DNA of 64,000 bases. It comes from Aquarana catesbeiana. Lineage: Eukaryota; Chordata; Amphibia; Anura; Ranidae. The stretch is from the NCBI RefSeq assembly GCF_042186555.1, contig NC_133328.1, forward strand, positions 619,021,592 to 619,085,591. The letters run 5' to 3'. Made by a program: the position numbers and the translations under genes. The notes below the pieces were generated by a model, which saw only the letters and a list, made by a program, of their open reading frames with translations, did not search any database and was not told the origin of the DNA. Shown here in pieces: positions 1-10,849 of the stretch. Numbering within the stretch: position 1 is the stretch's first letter; the number at the start of each line of letters is the position of its first letter.

Positions 1-562
1 GGATAGTTTTATGGCTTATTATTTTATTTTTTTACCAGTAATGGTGGTGATTTTTATCGTGACTGTGACATTGTAGCGGACAGTTCAGACACTTTTGGCG
101 CAATTTTGGGACCATTCACATTTATACAGCGATCAGTGCTATTAAAAATTGCATTGATTACTGCGTAAATGTGACTGGCAGTGAAGGGGTTAACCACTAG
201 GTGGCGCTGTAGGGGTTAAGTGTGTCCTAGGGAGTGATTCTAACTGTAGGGGGGAGGGGCTACATGTGACATGACACTGATCACCGCTCCCGATCACAGG
301 GAGCTGTGATCAGTGTCCTGTCACTAGGCAGAACTAGGAAATGCTTGTTTACATCAGCATTTCCCTGTTCTTCCTCTCCGTGAGACGATCGCGGGTATCC
401 CCACGGACATCGAGTCCGCGGGACCCGCGATCACGCTCATGGAGGTCGCGGCGGGCGCGCCCGCAAACCACTTCTTAAAGGGCAACGTACAGGTACGTTA
501 ATCTGCCTGTACATGCCCTTCTGCCCACATATATCGGCGTCATCCGGTCGGCAAGCAGTTAA
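1..562. mobile_element. Right part of a TTAA-flanked non-autonomous element
   Basis: The stretch ends in GCAAGCAG followed by TTAA at 559-562, which in reverse reads TTAACTGCTTGCCGACC. The same terminal pattern bounds the element at 2513-3392. The left end lies outside the window. Inside are two hairpins: one around 276-320 (CACTGATCAC against GTGATCAGTG) and one around 385-435 (GATCGCGGG against CCCGCGATC). No transposase is visible. TTAA target duplications are known for piggyBac elements and some other DNA transposons, so the superfamily assignment is inference. Confidence 0.6.
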
Positions 563-711
563 AGATGCATTATACCATTAGACTGAAAGGGCGCGTATTA
601 GCGCAGGTGAGATTGATTACGTATAGCGCATAGCGAAATCTCCACGACAATACGCCTGGGCCCTTTGAAAAAAGATGCTTGTGTTAACCTAACATGTAGA
701 TAGGGGTCTGA
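563..711. other. Short stretch with a weak imperfect inverted repeat
   Basis: AAAGGGC with GCGTATT near 588-600 is mirrored by AATACGC with GCCCTTT near 648-667. The arms are short and imperfect. No family could be assigned and no coding potential is seen. Confidence 0.25.
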
Positions 712-890
712 CAATACCCTTGGAATATGTATATTCCATACTTTGGTGGTCAGTGTAGTGCCTTCATACTTTGGTGGTCAGTGTAGTGCCTTCATACTCT
801 GGTGGTCAGTGTAGTGCCATCATACTTTGGTGGTCAATGTAATGCCGTGTAGCAGTGACCCATTACATTGATGGTCAGTGGTGCGCCTCT
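712..890. repeat. Minisatellite of about 28 bp, about five units
   Basis: Units follow the pattern TTTGGTGGTCAGTGTAGTGCC with one or two changes each. The sequence resembles the repeat units at 63.5-64.0 kb (TTGGTGGTCAGTGGGAAGAA), so it is probably the interior of the same hAT-like family whose ends read TTTCTCAACC. The following 890-1000 contains GAGGAACCCAGGTTGAAAAA, which would be the eroded right end of that family. Confidence 0.6.
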
Positions 891-1000
891 AACTATAGTG
901 GTGGGCACAGGTTGAAGATCAATCCCTCACCGCTCATGGAACCCCGGACAACCTCTGGAGGAACCCAGGTTGAAAAAGGCTTCTGTGGAATCTACTATTG

Positions 1001-1928
1001 TTCTGAGAACAAGCTGGTTCTTTCCACGACTCCCACCCCCAGGAATAGTTCACCATTTTAGTCCCACAAACACTGGACTTGTGACAAAGAGAACATCTCC
1101 CTTAAGCAAGCATGGCACAAAAACATTTCTGATCTCCTTCTCCTGGTCTGCAAAAACATTCCTGGCATTCCAGCAAACATCTGTCCACCGGGATGTAGAG
1201 CATCTGTACAGAGGAAGGGGCCTTCACGTATACTAAGAAAAGGATAGTCCTCTGAGCATAGCATGTCAAATAATTTGCGGTGTGTAGTATGTTAATACCA
1301 GTAGGCACAAGTCTGGTGAGTCCCATCCTAGACTAGGCGTAGGTTGGCATACCGTAGCTAAACATACGTTGAAAGCTCCGAGTCCCTAAAGAAGCTATTA
1401 AACTAACATGATACATGGAATCAAAATTTACGTACAACGATTCTTGCTTCAGGTACACCACAATGGTCCATAACTAGGCATCGGGGTCCTCCGAGCCTGG
1501 AGAACAGACGATTCAGCGATTGAGAGACGGATTCTAGAGGGGACAAAGGGTCCTTCACACCTGACAGTTTTATTCACGAGTCTCCAAACTGGCTCCAGTC
1601 ACCTGCTGCATCCTATAGACATCACCGGGTACGACCATTCCAAATACCGTCTGATGAGATTCAACCCGACACCATCAACACTTTCAAGTTATTTCCAGAG
1701 ACATCTTGGTGCAAAAGACATTTCATCTAAAAAGTATGGTGCTTAACGACGTCTCTGAGGACTTTGGGTCTTCACACCTGCAGGCTACATGTTTTTCTGA
1801 AGCTGCAATTTAAATACGATTTGAATGTCGGATTCCCACTTTTTATTAATTTATCTTCGCAAGGCAAAACATTTTCTGCATATATTGGTTGCATTTTTGG
1901 AGCCACTGGAGAGACTGTACACGTTTAC
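1001..1928. other. Unrecognised sequence, no gene seen
   Basis: No repeat family, splice-bounded exon or long open frame could be recognised on either strand. Short open frames here have no family resemblance that I can see. Confidence 0.4.
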
Positions 1929-2360
1929 TTAACCACTTCATCTCCAGAAGGTTTTACCCCATGACCAGGGCATTTTTTGCTATTTAGCAGTACGCTACTT
2001 TAAATATACACTAATTGGGATTTTTTTTACCAAAGACATGTAGCAGAATACATTTTTGCCTAAATTTATGAAGAAATTTGGTTTCATTGGATATGTTCTA
2101 TAACCAAAATTTTTTTTTAATAAATTTAAACACAGAACTCTATGCAGTAATTGGCCACAGCCATTCAGCAGGTTTCAGCCAAAATTTTTGGATGAAATCT
2201 GCTGACAAACACGTGCTGTGTCCAAATCACAGCACAGGCCAGCAGGGGGCGAGCGACCCCAAACTCAGAAGAAAGGCTGCGACGTAACGGGTACGTCGCC
2301 TAGCCTGGCTCTTCTGCCCGTCCGCAGAGGATGTACTGTGGGTGGGCGGCGAGTGGTTAA
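1929..2360. mobile_element. TTAA-flanked non-autonomous element (CCACTT family)
   Basis: TTAA at 1929-1932 is followed by CCACTTCATC, and GCGAGTGG precedes TTAA at 2357-2360, so inverted CCACT/AGTGG ends lie inside a TTAA duplication. The interior contains the stretch ACCAAAGACATGTAGCAGAA, which recurs near 37.97 kb in the element starting at 37329. No coding sequence is present. Confidence 0.7.
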
Positions 2361-2508
2361 AGTTGCATTAAAACTAAAACCGCTACACGTGACCACAACT
2401 AACATGCACTGCTTGTTCCAAACAAACAGGGGGGAAAAGAAGAGGTTTGGGAGCTCATGGGAGGACATCACAAGGAGGAAGAAAAAAAAAAAAAAATAAG
2501 AAACAAAT

Positions 2509-3396
2509 TTAACTGCTTGCTGCCCGCCCACCGTCAAATGACGGCGAGGCGGTGCAGCTCTCGTTCTGGGACGCCAAATTTTCGGACGCCGAATTTTCGG
2601 ATGCCGAATCTTCGGATTTTCAGAATTCAAAAATTCGGAAATTCAAAAAATCTGAAAAAAAGAAAAGAAAATCAGTAAAATTCTAAATAATTAATATTAA
2701 ATTATAGGTATTGGAATTTCCTTTCAAATTTGGCTGTTTGTGAACGTAACGAATACAAATTTATCTGAAGTTACAAATTATCCTAAATAATGAATGTCGC
2801 ATCTAAACAAATGGAATGGAACAAATTAATAATAAATAATAATAAAAAGGTTTTATTATTATTATTGTTATTTATTATTATTAGATCGTTATTTTCCATT
2901 CGTTTAGATACGGCATTCGTTATTTCAGATAATTCGTAACTTCGGATAAATTCTTACTCGTTACGTTCACTAACAGCCACATTTGAAAGGAAATTCCAAT
3001 ACCCATAATTTAATACTAATTATTATTTCGAACTCTACTGATTTTCTTTCTTTTTTTCAGATTTTCGAATTTTCGAATTTCCGAATTCCGAAAATCCGAA
3101 ATTCGGAAATTCGTAATTTCGGAAATTCGTAATTTCGGAAATTGAAAAATTCGGAAATTTCGGAGTTAACGAATTTGTCAAAATTCGTTTAAAAAACGAA
3201 TTTGAAACTAAACGAATTGCACGTCTAGTTAAAAACGCCCATGTTGCAGCGCTTCCAAAGCGCATTTGAATGGGCAGGTCTGCCGGACCCGCTGATTGGC
3301 TCCTGCTGTGTCCAATCACAGCGGGAGCAGGTCGTCGGTGTAGAAGAGCCGCCACCCCACAGTATATGTACGTGGGAGCGGTCGGCAAGAGGTTAA
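2509..3396. mobile_element. TTAA-flanked element split by an AT-rich fold-back
   Basis: TTAA at 2509-2512 is followed by CTGCTTGCTGCCCGCCC, and GGTCGGCAAGAGG precedes TTAA at 3393-3396. The two ends form an inverted pair. The outer parts (2513-2576 and 3230-3392) look like one short element. The middle is a separate fold-back listed on its own. Confidence 0.65.
2577..3230. mobile_element. AT-rich fold-back element nested in a TTAA element
   Basis: The two halves are inverted copies centred near 2855. For example TTGGAATTT at 2711-2719 pairs with AAATTCCAA at 2991-2999, and CCTTTCAAATTTGG pairs with its complement near 2980. The outer parts are rich in TTCGGAAATTCG. The centre is an (AAT)n/(ATT)n stretch. 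The target duplication was not resolved, so the exact ends are uncertain. Confidence 0.6.
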
Positions 3397-3600
3397 CCTA
3401 TCAGCATGTCTTTGGAATGTGGGAAGAAACCAGAGTACCCGGAGGAAACCCACGCTGACACAGGGAGAACATGCCATCTCCAGGCAGGTCGTGCCTTGGT
3501 TGGGACTCGAACTGATGAGCGACAACCCTATAGTGCTGCTAGGCAAAATTGCTAATCTGTTGCCTCTATATAAATGCCTGTAATAAATAAATACATTTGA
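3397..3600 (-). mobile_element. tRNA-derived SINE fragment with a LINE-type tail beside it
   Basis: In reverse orientation the sequence has AGTTCGAGTCCC, close to a Pol III B box, followed by a core with GTTCTCCCTGTGTCAGCGTG and GGTTTCCTCCGGGTACTC. This core is widespread in vertebrate SINEs; V-SINE is my best guess at the superfamily. A related copy is at 41610-41897. At 3570-3600 the plus strand has CTATATAAATGCCTGTAATA, resembling the LINE tail at 34.33 kb but in the opposite direction, so two fragments may abut. Confidence 0.55.
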
Positions 3601-6436
3601 ACCTCCGAACCACGTCTTTGTAATCGCAACAAAGTCCAAGTTATCCCTGGACATAAGATCTGCCAGCTCACAAAGCCCTCTACCTAAACTACGAGAACAG
3701 ATGTACATGATCCGAAAAATATAGCTATATACGGTTTTAGTACAATGATCGATAATTGCATTAACCATCCCATCAGCCAAGTCCTTAGAAACATGAACCC
3801 TCACATTTTTCTTCTACCTGCTGGGGACAGTAACGTTCACAATCAATTAAACCTCTGCCCCAATTCTAAGACTAAAAGTAGAACTATGGGCAAAACTTTT
3901 TTTTACATTTTGTATAGAATAAAGGGAGGGTTATAACCCCTGTCAGATTTTTTTTCTGCCATCTGTGTCCCATTGTGGAGATTTCCCTTCACTTCCTGTC
4001 CTATAGCCAAATAGGAAGTGGAAGGAAATCCTTGCAAATTAAGAAAATTCCTTGGGGACCCCCCAGGTCACCAGAACTAGTGTCCCCATTGGAAGACTTC
4101 CCCGCCATTAGTTTTCTGAGGACAGAATTTGGGAAAATTTGGGATTTTTTTTTTTTACTTTCAATGATAATGGTAAACAGGACAAATAGAGAAGATGAAT
4201 CTCCTTAATGGGGGCACAGACAGCAATACATTGACACTGGTGTTCTAATCCCTCTCCACTCCATCCAAAACGTAAAAAAAATTTTGCCTTTATTTATACT
4301 TTAATGCTTGTCCAAAAAACTCCTGAATTCCATACTAGATGGTTCAGTGCCATTGTGTGAAGGGATACAGATCTCTTTTATACAGTTCAGTATCAGACCA
4401 CCCGCTAATACCAAGACCAACATTATGGAAACCTTTAGTTTTACATATTTTTGTGCATTAGACAGGTAAGACCACTAAAAATGTAAGGGTACAGCTTACC
4501 TTGTGAAGGTCCTGGCTTAAACAGATATCCTACCAAACAAAAAGGCACATCCAAATCCTCAGTGCCAAGGTGCATGAAACATTGACATTTCACTATTGAC
4601 TAGCTTTCTGGACAATATTTAAAAATAGGTCTCCTGATAGGAGCACCAGGTGAACATCTAACTTTTTTGGACACCTTGACAATATTTGCTAAAAAACCCC
4701 CTCTTGCAGTTGAATAAACAAGAAGATAACTTCTTCTACTTGGAGCCTCATCCACGACACTTGCCTGGTTGACCAGCACCGTCAGATACAAAAAATGTAC
4801 TTCTAGCAAAGCAATTTCTTTCTTTGGGACCTCCATTCTATGCCAGGATAGACTGCCATTCTTACAAACAACTTCGCTTGCAACCTCAAAAAGAACACTG
4901 CAAGGGTTTTACAGTGAAACACCTAGAGCTACATTTATGGTCCACAGTCCTCCCTATTCCAGACCCAACGGATGTCTACACTGCCCTTCTCCTCCAAAGT
5001 CTTTTGAGGAAGAGGTGGCTTTTTGCAAGGTAGCTCAACGGAACAAATTGGCTTAGCCAGCCGTCTAATCTCAGACTGAAGGGCACAAACCAAGGAATCC
5101 AGACAAGCAATTTCAGCACGTAACAAGGCACTCTGCATATCTTATAGGACAGCAAGCCGGCTTCCATAGAGCACCATGGAAAACAACAGCCAGACTAAAC
5201 TACATCAGAAATCTTCAACATTTTTTAGAAGAAACAAACCGGTACTTACCGAGGACAGTCTACTGTCTCCAACCCTTACTGTTACTGATGATCAAACTAA
5301 GCACAATTGTCTTGCTGCACACACATTAAGCAAACACCTTCACCAGCCCCATCCACTGTCACCTGACCCCCTACCCCCCACCACTGTTATCTGACTCCCC
5401 CCCCCTCCTCTCTCAGAATTAGACTTTTTTTTTACCTTTTTCAGGGAATCCTTCCTTCACTTCCTGAATTCTCGCCTAGGTGTAAATGAGGTATGCAGCA
5501 GCCCACTGCCTCCTAGGATAATCACATCACACTTTCCAGGAGGCCTTGGGGTACTCTAATTAGCACTTAGCATTAGCTGTGGTGTATCTTTAGGAGGCCA
5601 GCTGTCTCTACCTGGTTCTTTCAGTAAGACCTCTGATGATGCACCAAATATGGAAAAACACAGCCAGCTCCTAATAACGTTAGAAGAGAAGATGGAGGCA
5701 CGGGACTGGGTGTAGAGCATCAGATTCATAAGGGCATAAGAACTTTTTTTTGCTGGTTTAACCACAATAAAACATAAAGGGGCAGTAGGAGAGGTTGTGA
5801 AGTTGCTCCTCAACACCACACTAGGATTCGCAACTTACATATGCCAACTGGACCACACCCAGTACTTCCAAAATTTAGGTTGGCCATACACCAGTGGAAT
5901 TTTGTTTGGAAAAATTCATTTTATGAATATTTGATCTTTACAATAGTTAATAGGGTCATAACAATCGTTTTTTTTTTTTTACTGTAGTGACAAAGAAAAT
6001 CAAAAGGTAAAAGGATGGAACAAAATTCTAACTACGAAAGTGGGAAAATCGTACCCATTGTAATACGAACCAAAACTGAATGTTGAATTCGAACCACTGG
6101 CATTGCAAACAAACGTTTTTAAGGTTTTCATGCAAAATTTGTCAAGTCATTAATGGCTCCCTCAAATATTCTGATGAACGTTCTTTCAGAATTTCTATAG
6201 GAATGTTCAAATTAAACTCTACTGGAGTATGGCAGTGATCAATAAACGATTACACCAGTATTGACACCACCTATTAAGTGATCACCACCAACAAAAAAAA
6301 AAAAACAACAACCCAGGGCCGACCACAACCCCAAAGTAAGCTAATTAAGAAGATTAACTCAAGATTTAATGCTGGAGGGGCGGGGAGGTAAAATGACTTC
6401 ACAGTACCCGGCACCTACAGATGTCAGCAAGGACTC
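3601..6436. other. Unrecognised sequence, no gene seen
   Basis: I see no convincing coding exon, RNA gene or classifiable repeat. Short homopolymers occur near 4147, 5428, 5970 and 6295. Several open frames of 60-95 codons exist on both strands without start context or family resemblance, as expected by chance. Confidence 0.4.
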
Positions 6437-6872
6437 ATTTTAGGCTAGGTTCACACTCGAGTAATGGTTGCTTTGTTAGTTTTTGATACACAAGTGTTTT
6501 TGTTTAGGTCAATTAAAAAGCAGCCTACTAGGAGATGTTTTTTAGGTGCAAAAAACATGCATTAAATTGGTTCTAATAGCTTAAGGTTTTTCTACAGTAT
6601 CTTAATGCATTCTCTACATTAAAGATAAAGAACCTTCTGTGCATAGGATCCCGCCAACCCCCCCCCCCTTATACTTACCGGAGACCAATCTTGACCCAGT
6701 GCTGTGCCCTAGAGCAGCAGCTCTCTCTGCTCTCTCCCTACTCACAGGACAGAGAAGCGGCCATTGGCTCCTGCTGCGGTCAATGAAATCCTGCGACGAG
6801 GGAGCGGGAGGTGGGGCTGAACTGCACTGTGTGTGTCTGTAGACACAGGCAGAGAATGCATTAAGGTTAAAA
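6437..6872. mobile_element. MITE remnants: a TTA-flanked end and an AATGCATTAAGG element
   Basis: TTAGGCTAGGTTCACAC at about 6440-6456 matches the left end of the TTA-flanked MITE at 52523-52826, but the matching right end is not found nearby. From about 6586 to 6872, TTAATGCATTCTC and GAGAATGCATTAAGG face each other, and CTTATACTTACCGGAG inside recalls the TTAA elements at 28105 and 49435. Boundaries are approximate. Confidence 0.4.
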
Positions 6873-7089
6873 AACAAAAACACAACTAATAACGGCTGCA
6901 AAACAAACAGTGGCCAAGGCATGGAAATCTCCTACATTGGTACTAGCAGAAACAATTCACAGAATGAATAATACAATGTCCCATGCTAAGATGGTAGCCA
7001 TCGATCAAAATCAAATTCCAAAATTTTAAAAACTTTGGCATCCTTGGATAAAACAACAGTTCCTGTCAAACTTCAATGACTCTGTCCTG

Positions 7090-7552
7090 TTGCCATGGTA
7101 ACAGATTAAATGACTTACAGAGACACCCATTCTAAGGCTTCAAAGAGAACTAAAAAGAATAATAAACTGACGAGCGGGACAACCTTGTGGACCATACCTC
7201 TACCTTTCAACCCTTTTTCTTCTTTCTCTTTCCTTTTCTCCACCTTACGATTAAAGCTCATTATCAGAATTTATTTGACCTATATACACTCTACTTGTAA
7301 ACAATATGTATAGTAGGTATAAATCATTTAAATACCTACAAAAGTAACTAAGGAAATGATATATATCTTTAATTTAGGTTTACGTGAACCCAATGTTTAA
7401 TATTTGAAATTTCATGATATTTACCTATATAAACCCTACTGTAAAACAATGAGCTTACTTTATAGATCCTTGTAAACTTACTTTATGTATCTTTATAACA
7501 TTGTATACTCAATAAACTTCTTTTGACAAGGAAAAAAACAAAAACAAAAAAC
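7090..7552 (+). mobile_element. Probable 3' end of a poly(A) retrotransposon (L1-like)
   Basis: The stretch ends with AATAAA at 7511-7516, about twelve bases before an A-rich tail starting at 7529. The region before it is AT-rich and non-coding, as expected for a 3' untranslated region. The GGGACAACCTTGTGGACCAT segment resembles my memory of frog L1-type ends, which is weak evidence. No target duplication could be defined. A processed copy of a cellular transcript is an alternative. Confidence 0.4.
7511..7516 (+). terminator. Polyadenylation signal AATAAA
   Basis: The canonical hexamer lies shortly before an A-rich tail at 7529-7552. It supports a retrotransposed 3' end rather than an active host gene. 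Confidence 0.4.
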
Positions 7553-7699
7553 CTTGAGCTTTTAGAACAGGGGTCTTAAAACTTCCTAAACAAAAGGCCA
7601 GTTTACTGTCCTTCAAACTTTAGGGGGGCTTCACTGTGGCCAATGGCAGGAGAAAATGTCCTGGCATCAGTGGGAGTAAACAATGCTCCATGATTGGTA

Positions 7700-7990
7700 T
7701 TACGGGAAGTAAAAGTGCCCATCGTTGGTATCAATGGGTGAAATAGTACGCCATCATCATTGGTGTTAGTGGGAGAAATAGTGCCCCATCATTGCTATCA
7801 ATGGCAGGATTAGTGACCCATCATTGGTATCAATGGGAGGAATAGTGCCCCATCATTGGTGCCAATGTGAGGATTAGTGCGCCATCATCATTGGTGTTAG
7901 TGGGAGAAATAGTGCCCCATTATTGGTGTTAGTGGGAGGAATAGTGCCCCGTTATTGCTGTCAATGGCAGGAATAGTACCCCATCATTAG
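7700..7990 (+). repeat. Minisatellite, 31-32 bp unit, first block
   Basis: Units carry the core TAGTGCCCCATCATTGGT, then TCAATGGGAGGAA, with frequent point changes. An inserted CATCATCATTGGTGTTAGTG variant marks some units. The block continues after the CR1 fragment at about 8700. Confidence 0.8.
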
Positions 7991-8692
7991 TTTCTGCAGG
8001 ATGTGGAAACCTTGCAAAAAGATCTGAACAAATTAATGGGGTGGACAGCTACATGGCAGATGAGGTTCAATGTAGAAAAATGTAAAATAATGCATTTGGG
8101 TGGCAAAAATATGAATGCGATCTATACACTGGGGGGAGAACCTCTGGGGGAATCTAGGATGGAAAAGGACCTGGGGGTCCTAGTAGATGATAGGCTCAGC
8201 AATGGCATGCAATGCCAAGCTGCTGCTAACAAAGCAAACAGAATATTGGCATTAAAAAGGGGATCAACTCCAGAGATAAAACGATAATTCTCCCACTCTA
8301 CAAGACTCTGGTCCGGCCGCACCTGGAGTATGCTGTCCAGTTCTGGGCACCAGTCCTCAGGAAGGATGTACTGGAAATGGAGCGAGTACAAAGAAGGGCA
8401 ATAAAGCTAATAAACGGTCTGGAGGATCTTAGTTATGAGGAAAGGTTGCGAGCACTGAACTTATTCTCTCTGGAGAAGAGACGCTTGAGAGGGGATATGA
8501 TTTCAATATACAAATACTGTACTGGTGATCTCACAATAGGGATAAAACTTTTTCGCAGAAGAGAGTTTAACAAGACTCGTGGCCACTCATTAAAATTAGA
8601 AGAAAAGAGGTTTAACCTTAAACTACGAAGAGGGTTCTTTACTGTAAGAGCGGCAAGGATGTGGAACTCCCTTCCACAGGCGGTGGTCTAAT
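7990..8692 (+). pseudogene. CR1-like LINE reverse transcriptase C-terminal fragment
   Basis: The translated sequence contains MRFNVEKCKIMHLG, then NRILALKRGSTPE, RLRALNLFSLEKRRLRGDM and MWNSLPQAVV, the order seen in the C-terminal half of CR1-type reverse transcriptases. One base is missing at about 8283, where the frame changes and a stop appears. The fragment lacks the catalytic FADD box and the 3' untranslated region and sits inside a minisatellite. A longer copy of the same family is at 19462-20563 on the other strand. Confidence 0.85.
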
Positions 8693-8699
8693 ATAGTGC

Positions 8700-9190
8700 A
8701 GAATAGTGCGCCATCATCATTGGTGGTAGTGGGAGAAATAGTACCCCATCATTTGTGTCAATGGGAGGAATAGTGCCCCATCACTGGTGTCAATGGGAGG
8801 AATAGTGCCCCATCATTGGTATCAATGGGAGGAATAGTGCCCCATCATTGGTGTCAGTGGGAGGAATAGTGCCCCATCATTGGTGTCAATGGGAGGAATA
8901 GTGCCCCACCATTGGTGTCAATGGGAGGAATAGTGCCCCATCACTGGTATCAATGGGAGGAATAGTGCCCCATCATTGGTGTCAGTAGGAGGAATAGTGC
9001 CCCATCATTGGTATCAATGGGAGGAATAGTGCCCCATCATTGGTATCAATGGGAGGGATAGTGCCCCATCATTGGTATCAATGGGAGGGATAGTGCCCCA
9101 TCATTGGTGCCAATGGGAGGGATAGTGCCCCATCATTGGTGCCAATGGGAGGGATAGTGCCCCATTGTTGGGTCAGTGGCAGGAACTGTG
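8700..9190 (+). repeat. Minisatellite, 31-32 bp unit, second block
   Basis: About fifteen units with core AATAGTGCCCCATCATTGGT, alternating GTGTCAATGG and GTATCAATGG variants. Homogeneity is higher than in the first block, suggesting recent spread of units here. Confidence 0.85.
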
Positions 9191-9299
9191 TCAGCAACAG
9201 TGGGTGGGAATAATGCCCCAAAGGCCGAATAAAAGCAAGCAAAAGGCTGTATCTGACTCCTAGGACGCAGTTTGGAGACCACTGCTTCAAAACCACTTA

Positions 9300-10200
9300 A
9301 AAATGGAAATCTGACATTGAGCTATGAAGCGAGTCTGGAAATGCATTTCATTTTGCTCGGGTGATAATGGGGTCTTAAAGCTCATCTACAGCGTCCTAAG
9401 AATATGCAAATATGAGAACGCCCATAGCCCGGCCACAGCTCTACTTTACATTTCAGATGATAGATTTTCCCGGTAATGAATACTATTACGGTACCGATAA
9501 GCCGTCGTTGGCAGGGTTGGAGAAGCGTTGTGCTTTCAAGGTTGCACTCAATGGGCTTTTCACTAATGTTCCTTTCAGTTCCTATTAAACATGAACCAAG
9601 TGTCGGCTCTTCTTAAAATGAAATGTGGAAAATGACGGGGAATATACGACTTGAATATATATCTATACGGCACCTGCAGAGCTCTCTTCTCCGACTTCCC
9701 AGATAAGCGCAGCACAGAGGCCGCCCTGGCAGATGTTAACATTCAGTCTCACCGCCCTGTAAAGTCACTAATTAGCACTTAATTGCAGGGAATAGTTGCT
9801 TTGAATTAAAGACGGGAAATGGGCTGACTTGGAAATCATACGCTAATGTTTGTCCTTTGAGGATGGGAGAATTTTTTTTTTCCCTGGCAGGGGTTTGTAA
9901 ATTGCAGGGTAAAATAAATGCCGCGGGTTATACTTTAAAATGAGCTACAGCTACGAAAATCTTCGATAGACTCCTCAGTAGTCGTATATCTAAACCCAAT
10001 AAGAGAAATGTAATCTATTGTAGCTCTCTGGTCTTTTTCGATGTGGTGGTTGCATTTGTTTTCCCTTTTCAGGCTTTCAGCTGGTGATCCTGCCAGTAAC
10101 ACACGTGGAGGTGAAGTGTTACCTGTCAAAAAGGCCATTGGTTGGGTGGGCTTAAAGGGTTAGTTCAACTTTTCAGAGGAAACAAAAAGGTGAACAAACA
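9300..10200. other. AT-rich island without recognised repeats; possible regulatory sequence
   Basis: About 9340-10000 shows no repeat signature and contains an octamer-like ATATGCAAAT near 9404 and several TAATTAG or TTAATTG homeodomain-type cores (for example CACTAATTAGCACTTAATTG near 9766-9785). Such composition is common in conserved non-coding elements near developmental genes. This is inference from composition only. Confidence 0.25.
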
Positions 10201-10208
10201 CCCTACAC

Positions 10209-10352
10209 CAGGGATAGGCAGTTAGCGGACCTCCAGCTGTTACAGAACTACAAGTCCCATGAGGCATAGCAAGACTCTGACAGCCACAAGCATGACACCC
10301 AGAGGCAGAGGCATGATGGGACTTGTAGTTTTGCAAAAGCTGGAGGTCCCTG
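10209..10352. mobile_element. hAT MITE, 144 bp, perfect 8-bp target duplication
   Basis: Ends read CAGGGATAGGCAG and GGAGGTCCCTG, with inner inverted CCTCCAGCTG/AAGCTGGAGG. CCCTACAC lies immediately outside both ends (10201-10208 and 10353-10360). The interior carries ACTACAAGTCCCATGAGGC and ATGATGGGACTTGTAGTT, a pattern common in vertebrate hAT MITEs. Length, CAG/CTG termini and the 8-bp duplication all fit hAT. Confidence 0.9.
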
Positions 10353-10360
10353 CCCTACAC

Positions 10361-10519
10361 CATGGGTGCTCAATCTGTGGCTCACCAGCTATTTGCGAAA
10401 CTTCAAGTTCCATCATGCCTCTGCCTTTGAGAGCCATGCTTGTAACTGTTAGCCCTGCAATGCATCATGGGACCTGTAGTTCCACAACCGCTGGAGGGGC
10501 CACAGGTTGAGCACCCATG
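10361..10519. mobile_element. Second hAT MITE, adjacent to the first and sharing its target
   Basis: Ends are CATGGGTGCTCAATCTGTGG and its inverted counterpart ending in GAGCACCCATG, nearly perfect over 20 bases. It is flanked on the left by CCCTACAC (10353-10360), which is also the right duplication of the neighbouring MITE, and on the right by CCCTACCC (10520-10527). The interior has the same TCCATCATGCC and ATCATGGGACCTGTAGTT blocks as its neighbour. Confidence 0.85.
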
Positions 10520-10544
10520 CCCTACCCCCCCCCCAGGCCCCACT

Positions 10545-10833
10545 GTACTTACCTCCGCCGACGATGAGCAGTGCTGACGCAGCTAGCATAGAAGATCAGG
10601 ATTTGAAGAACTCCACTCTTCTTCCTTCTGTATCCAGGGCTTCCAGGGTGGATCAGAGCAATTCTGATTGGTCAAAGCAGTAATCTGCCAGCACTGACCA
10701 ATCAGAATTGCTCTGACCCATCCCGGAAGCCCTACAGAAAGAGGGGGAAGAATAGCGGGGATTTCAAATTCCCGAACCACTACACCGGCTGCATTGGCAA
10801 AAATGACAGCTCTTCATTTACGGAGGCAAGTAT
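10545..10833. repeat. Palindromic MITE-like element
   Basis: GTACTTACCTCCG at 10545-10557 pairs with CGGAGGCAAGTAT at 10821-10833. In the centre CAGAGCAATTCTGATTGGTC near 10655 pairs with GACCAATCAGAATTGCTCTG near 10697, and the flanking GGGCTTCC/GGAAGCCC also pair. No target duplication was resolved. A poly-G run follows at 10840-10849. Confidence 0.6.
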
Positions 10834-10849
10834 ATTGGGGGGGGGGGGT

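Larger units (their letters stand above)
7568..9284. mobile_element. hAT-like non-autonomous element expanded by a minisatellite
   Basis: The left end reads CAGGGGTCTTAAAACTTCC and the right end GCAGTTTGGAGACCACTG, inverted matches to the ends at 33692 and 60525-61359. Between them lie two blocks of a roughly 31-32 bp repeat with core CCCATCATTGGTGTCAATGG, about 7700-7990 and 8700-9190. A CR1 fragment splits the array. Flanking 8-mers match poorly (about 5 of 8), so the duplication is unproven. No transposase is present. Confidence 0.65.

Noticed and set aside
3397..3562. tRNA gene suggested by a B-box-like AGTTCGAGTCCC
   Set aside because: No cloverleaf or matching acceptor stem; the rest of the sequence is a SINE core.
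6639..6842. Start of a GC-rich exon
   Set aside because: The segment is bordered by inverted AATGCATTAAGG ends and resembles the interior of the TTAA MITEs at 28105 and 49435.
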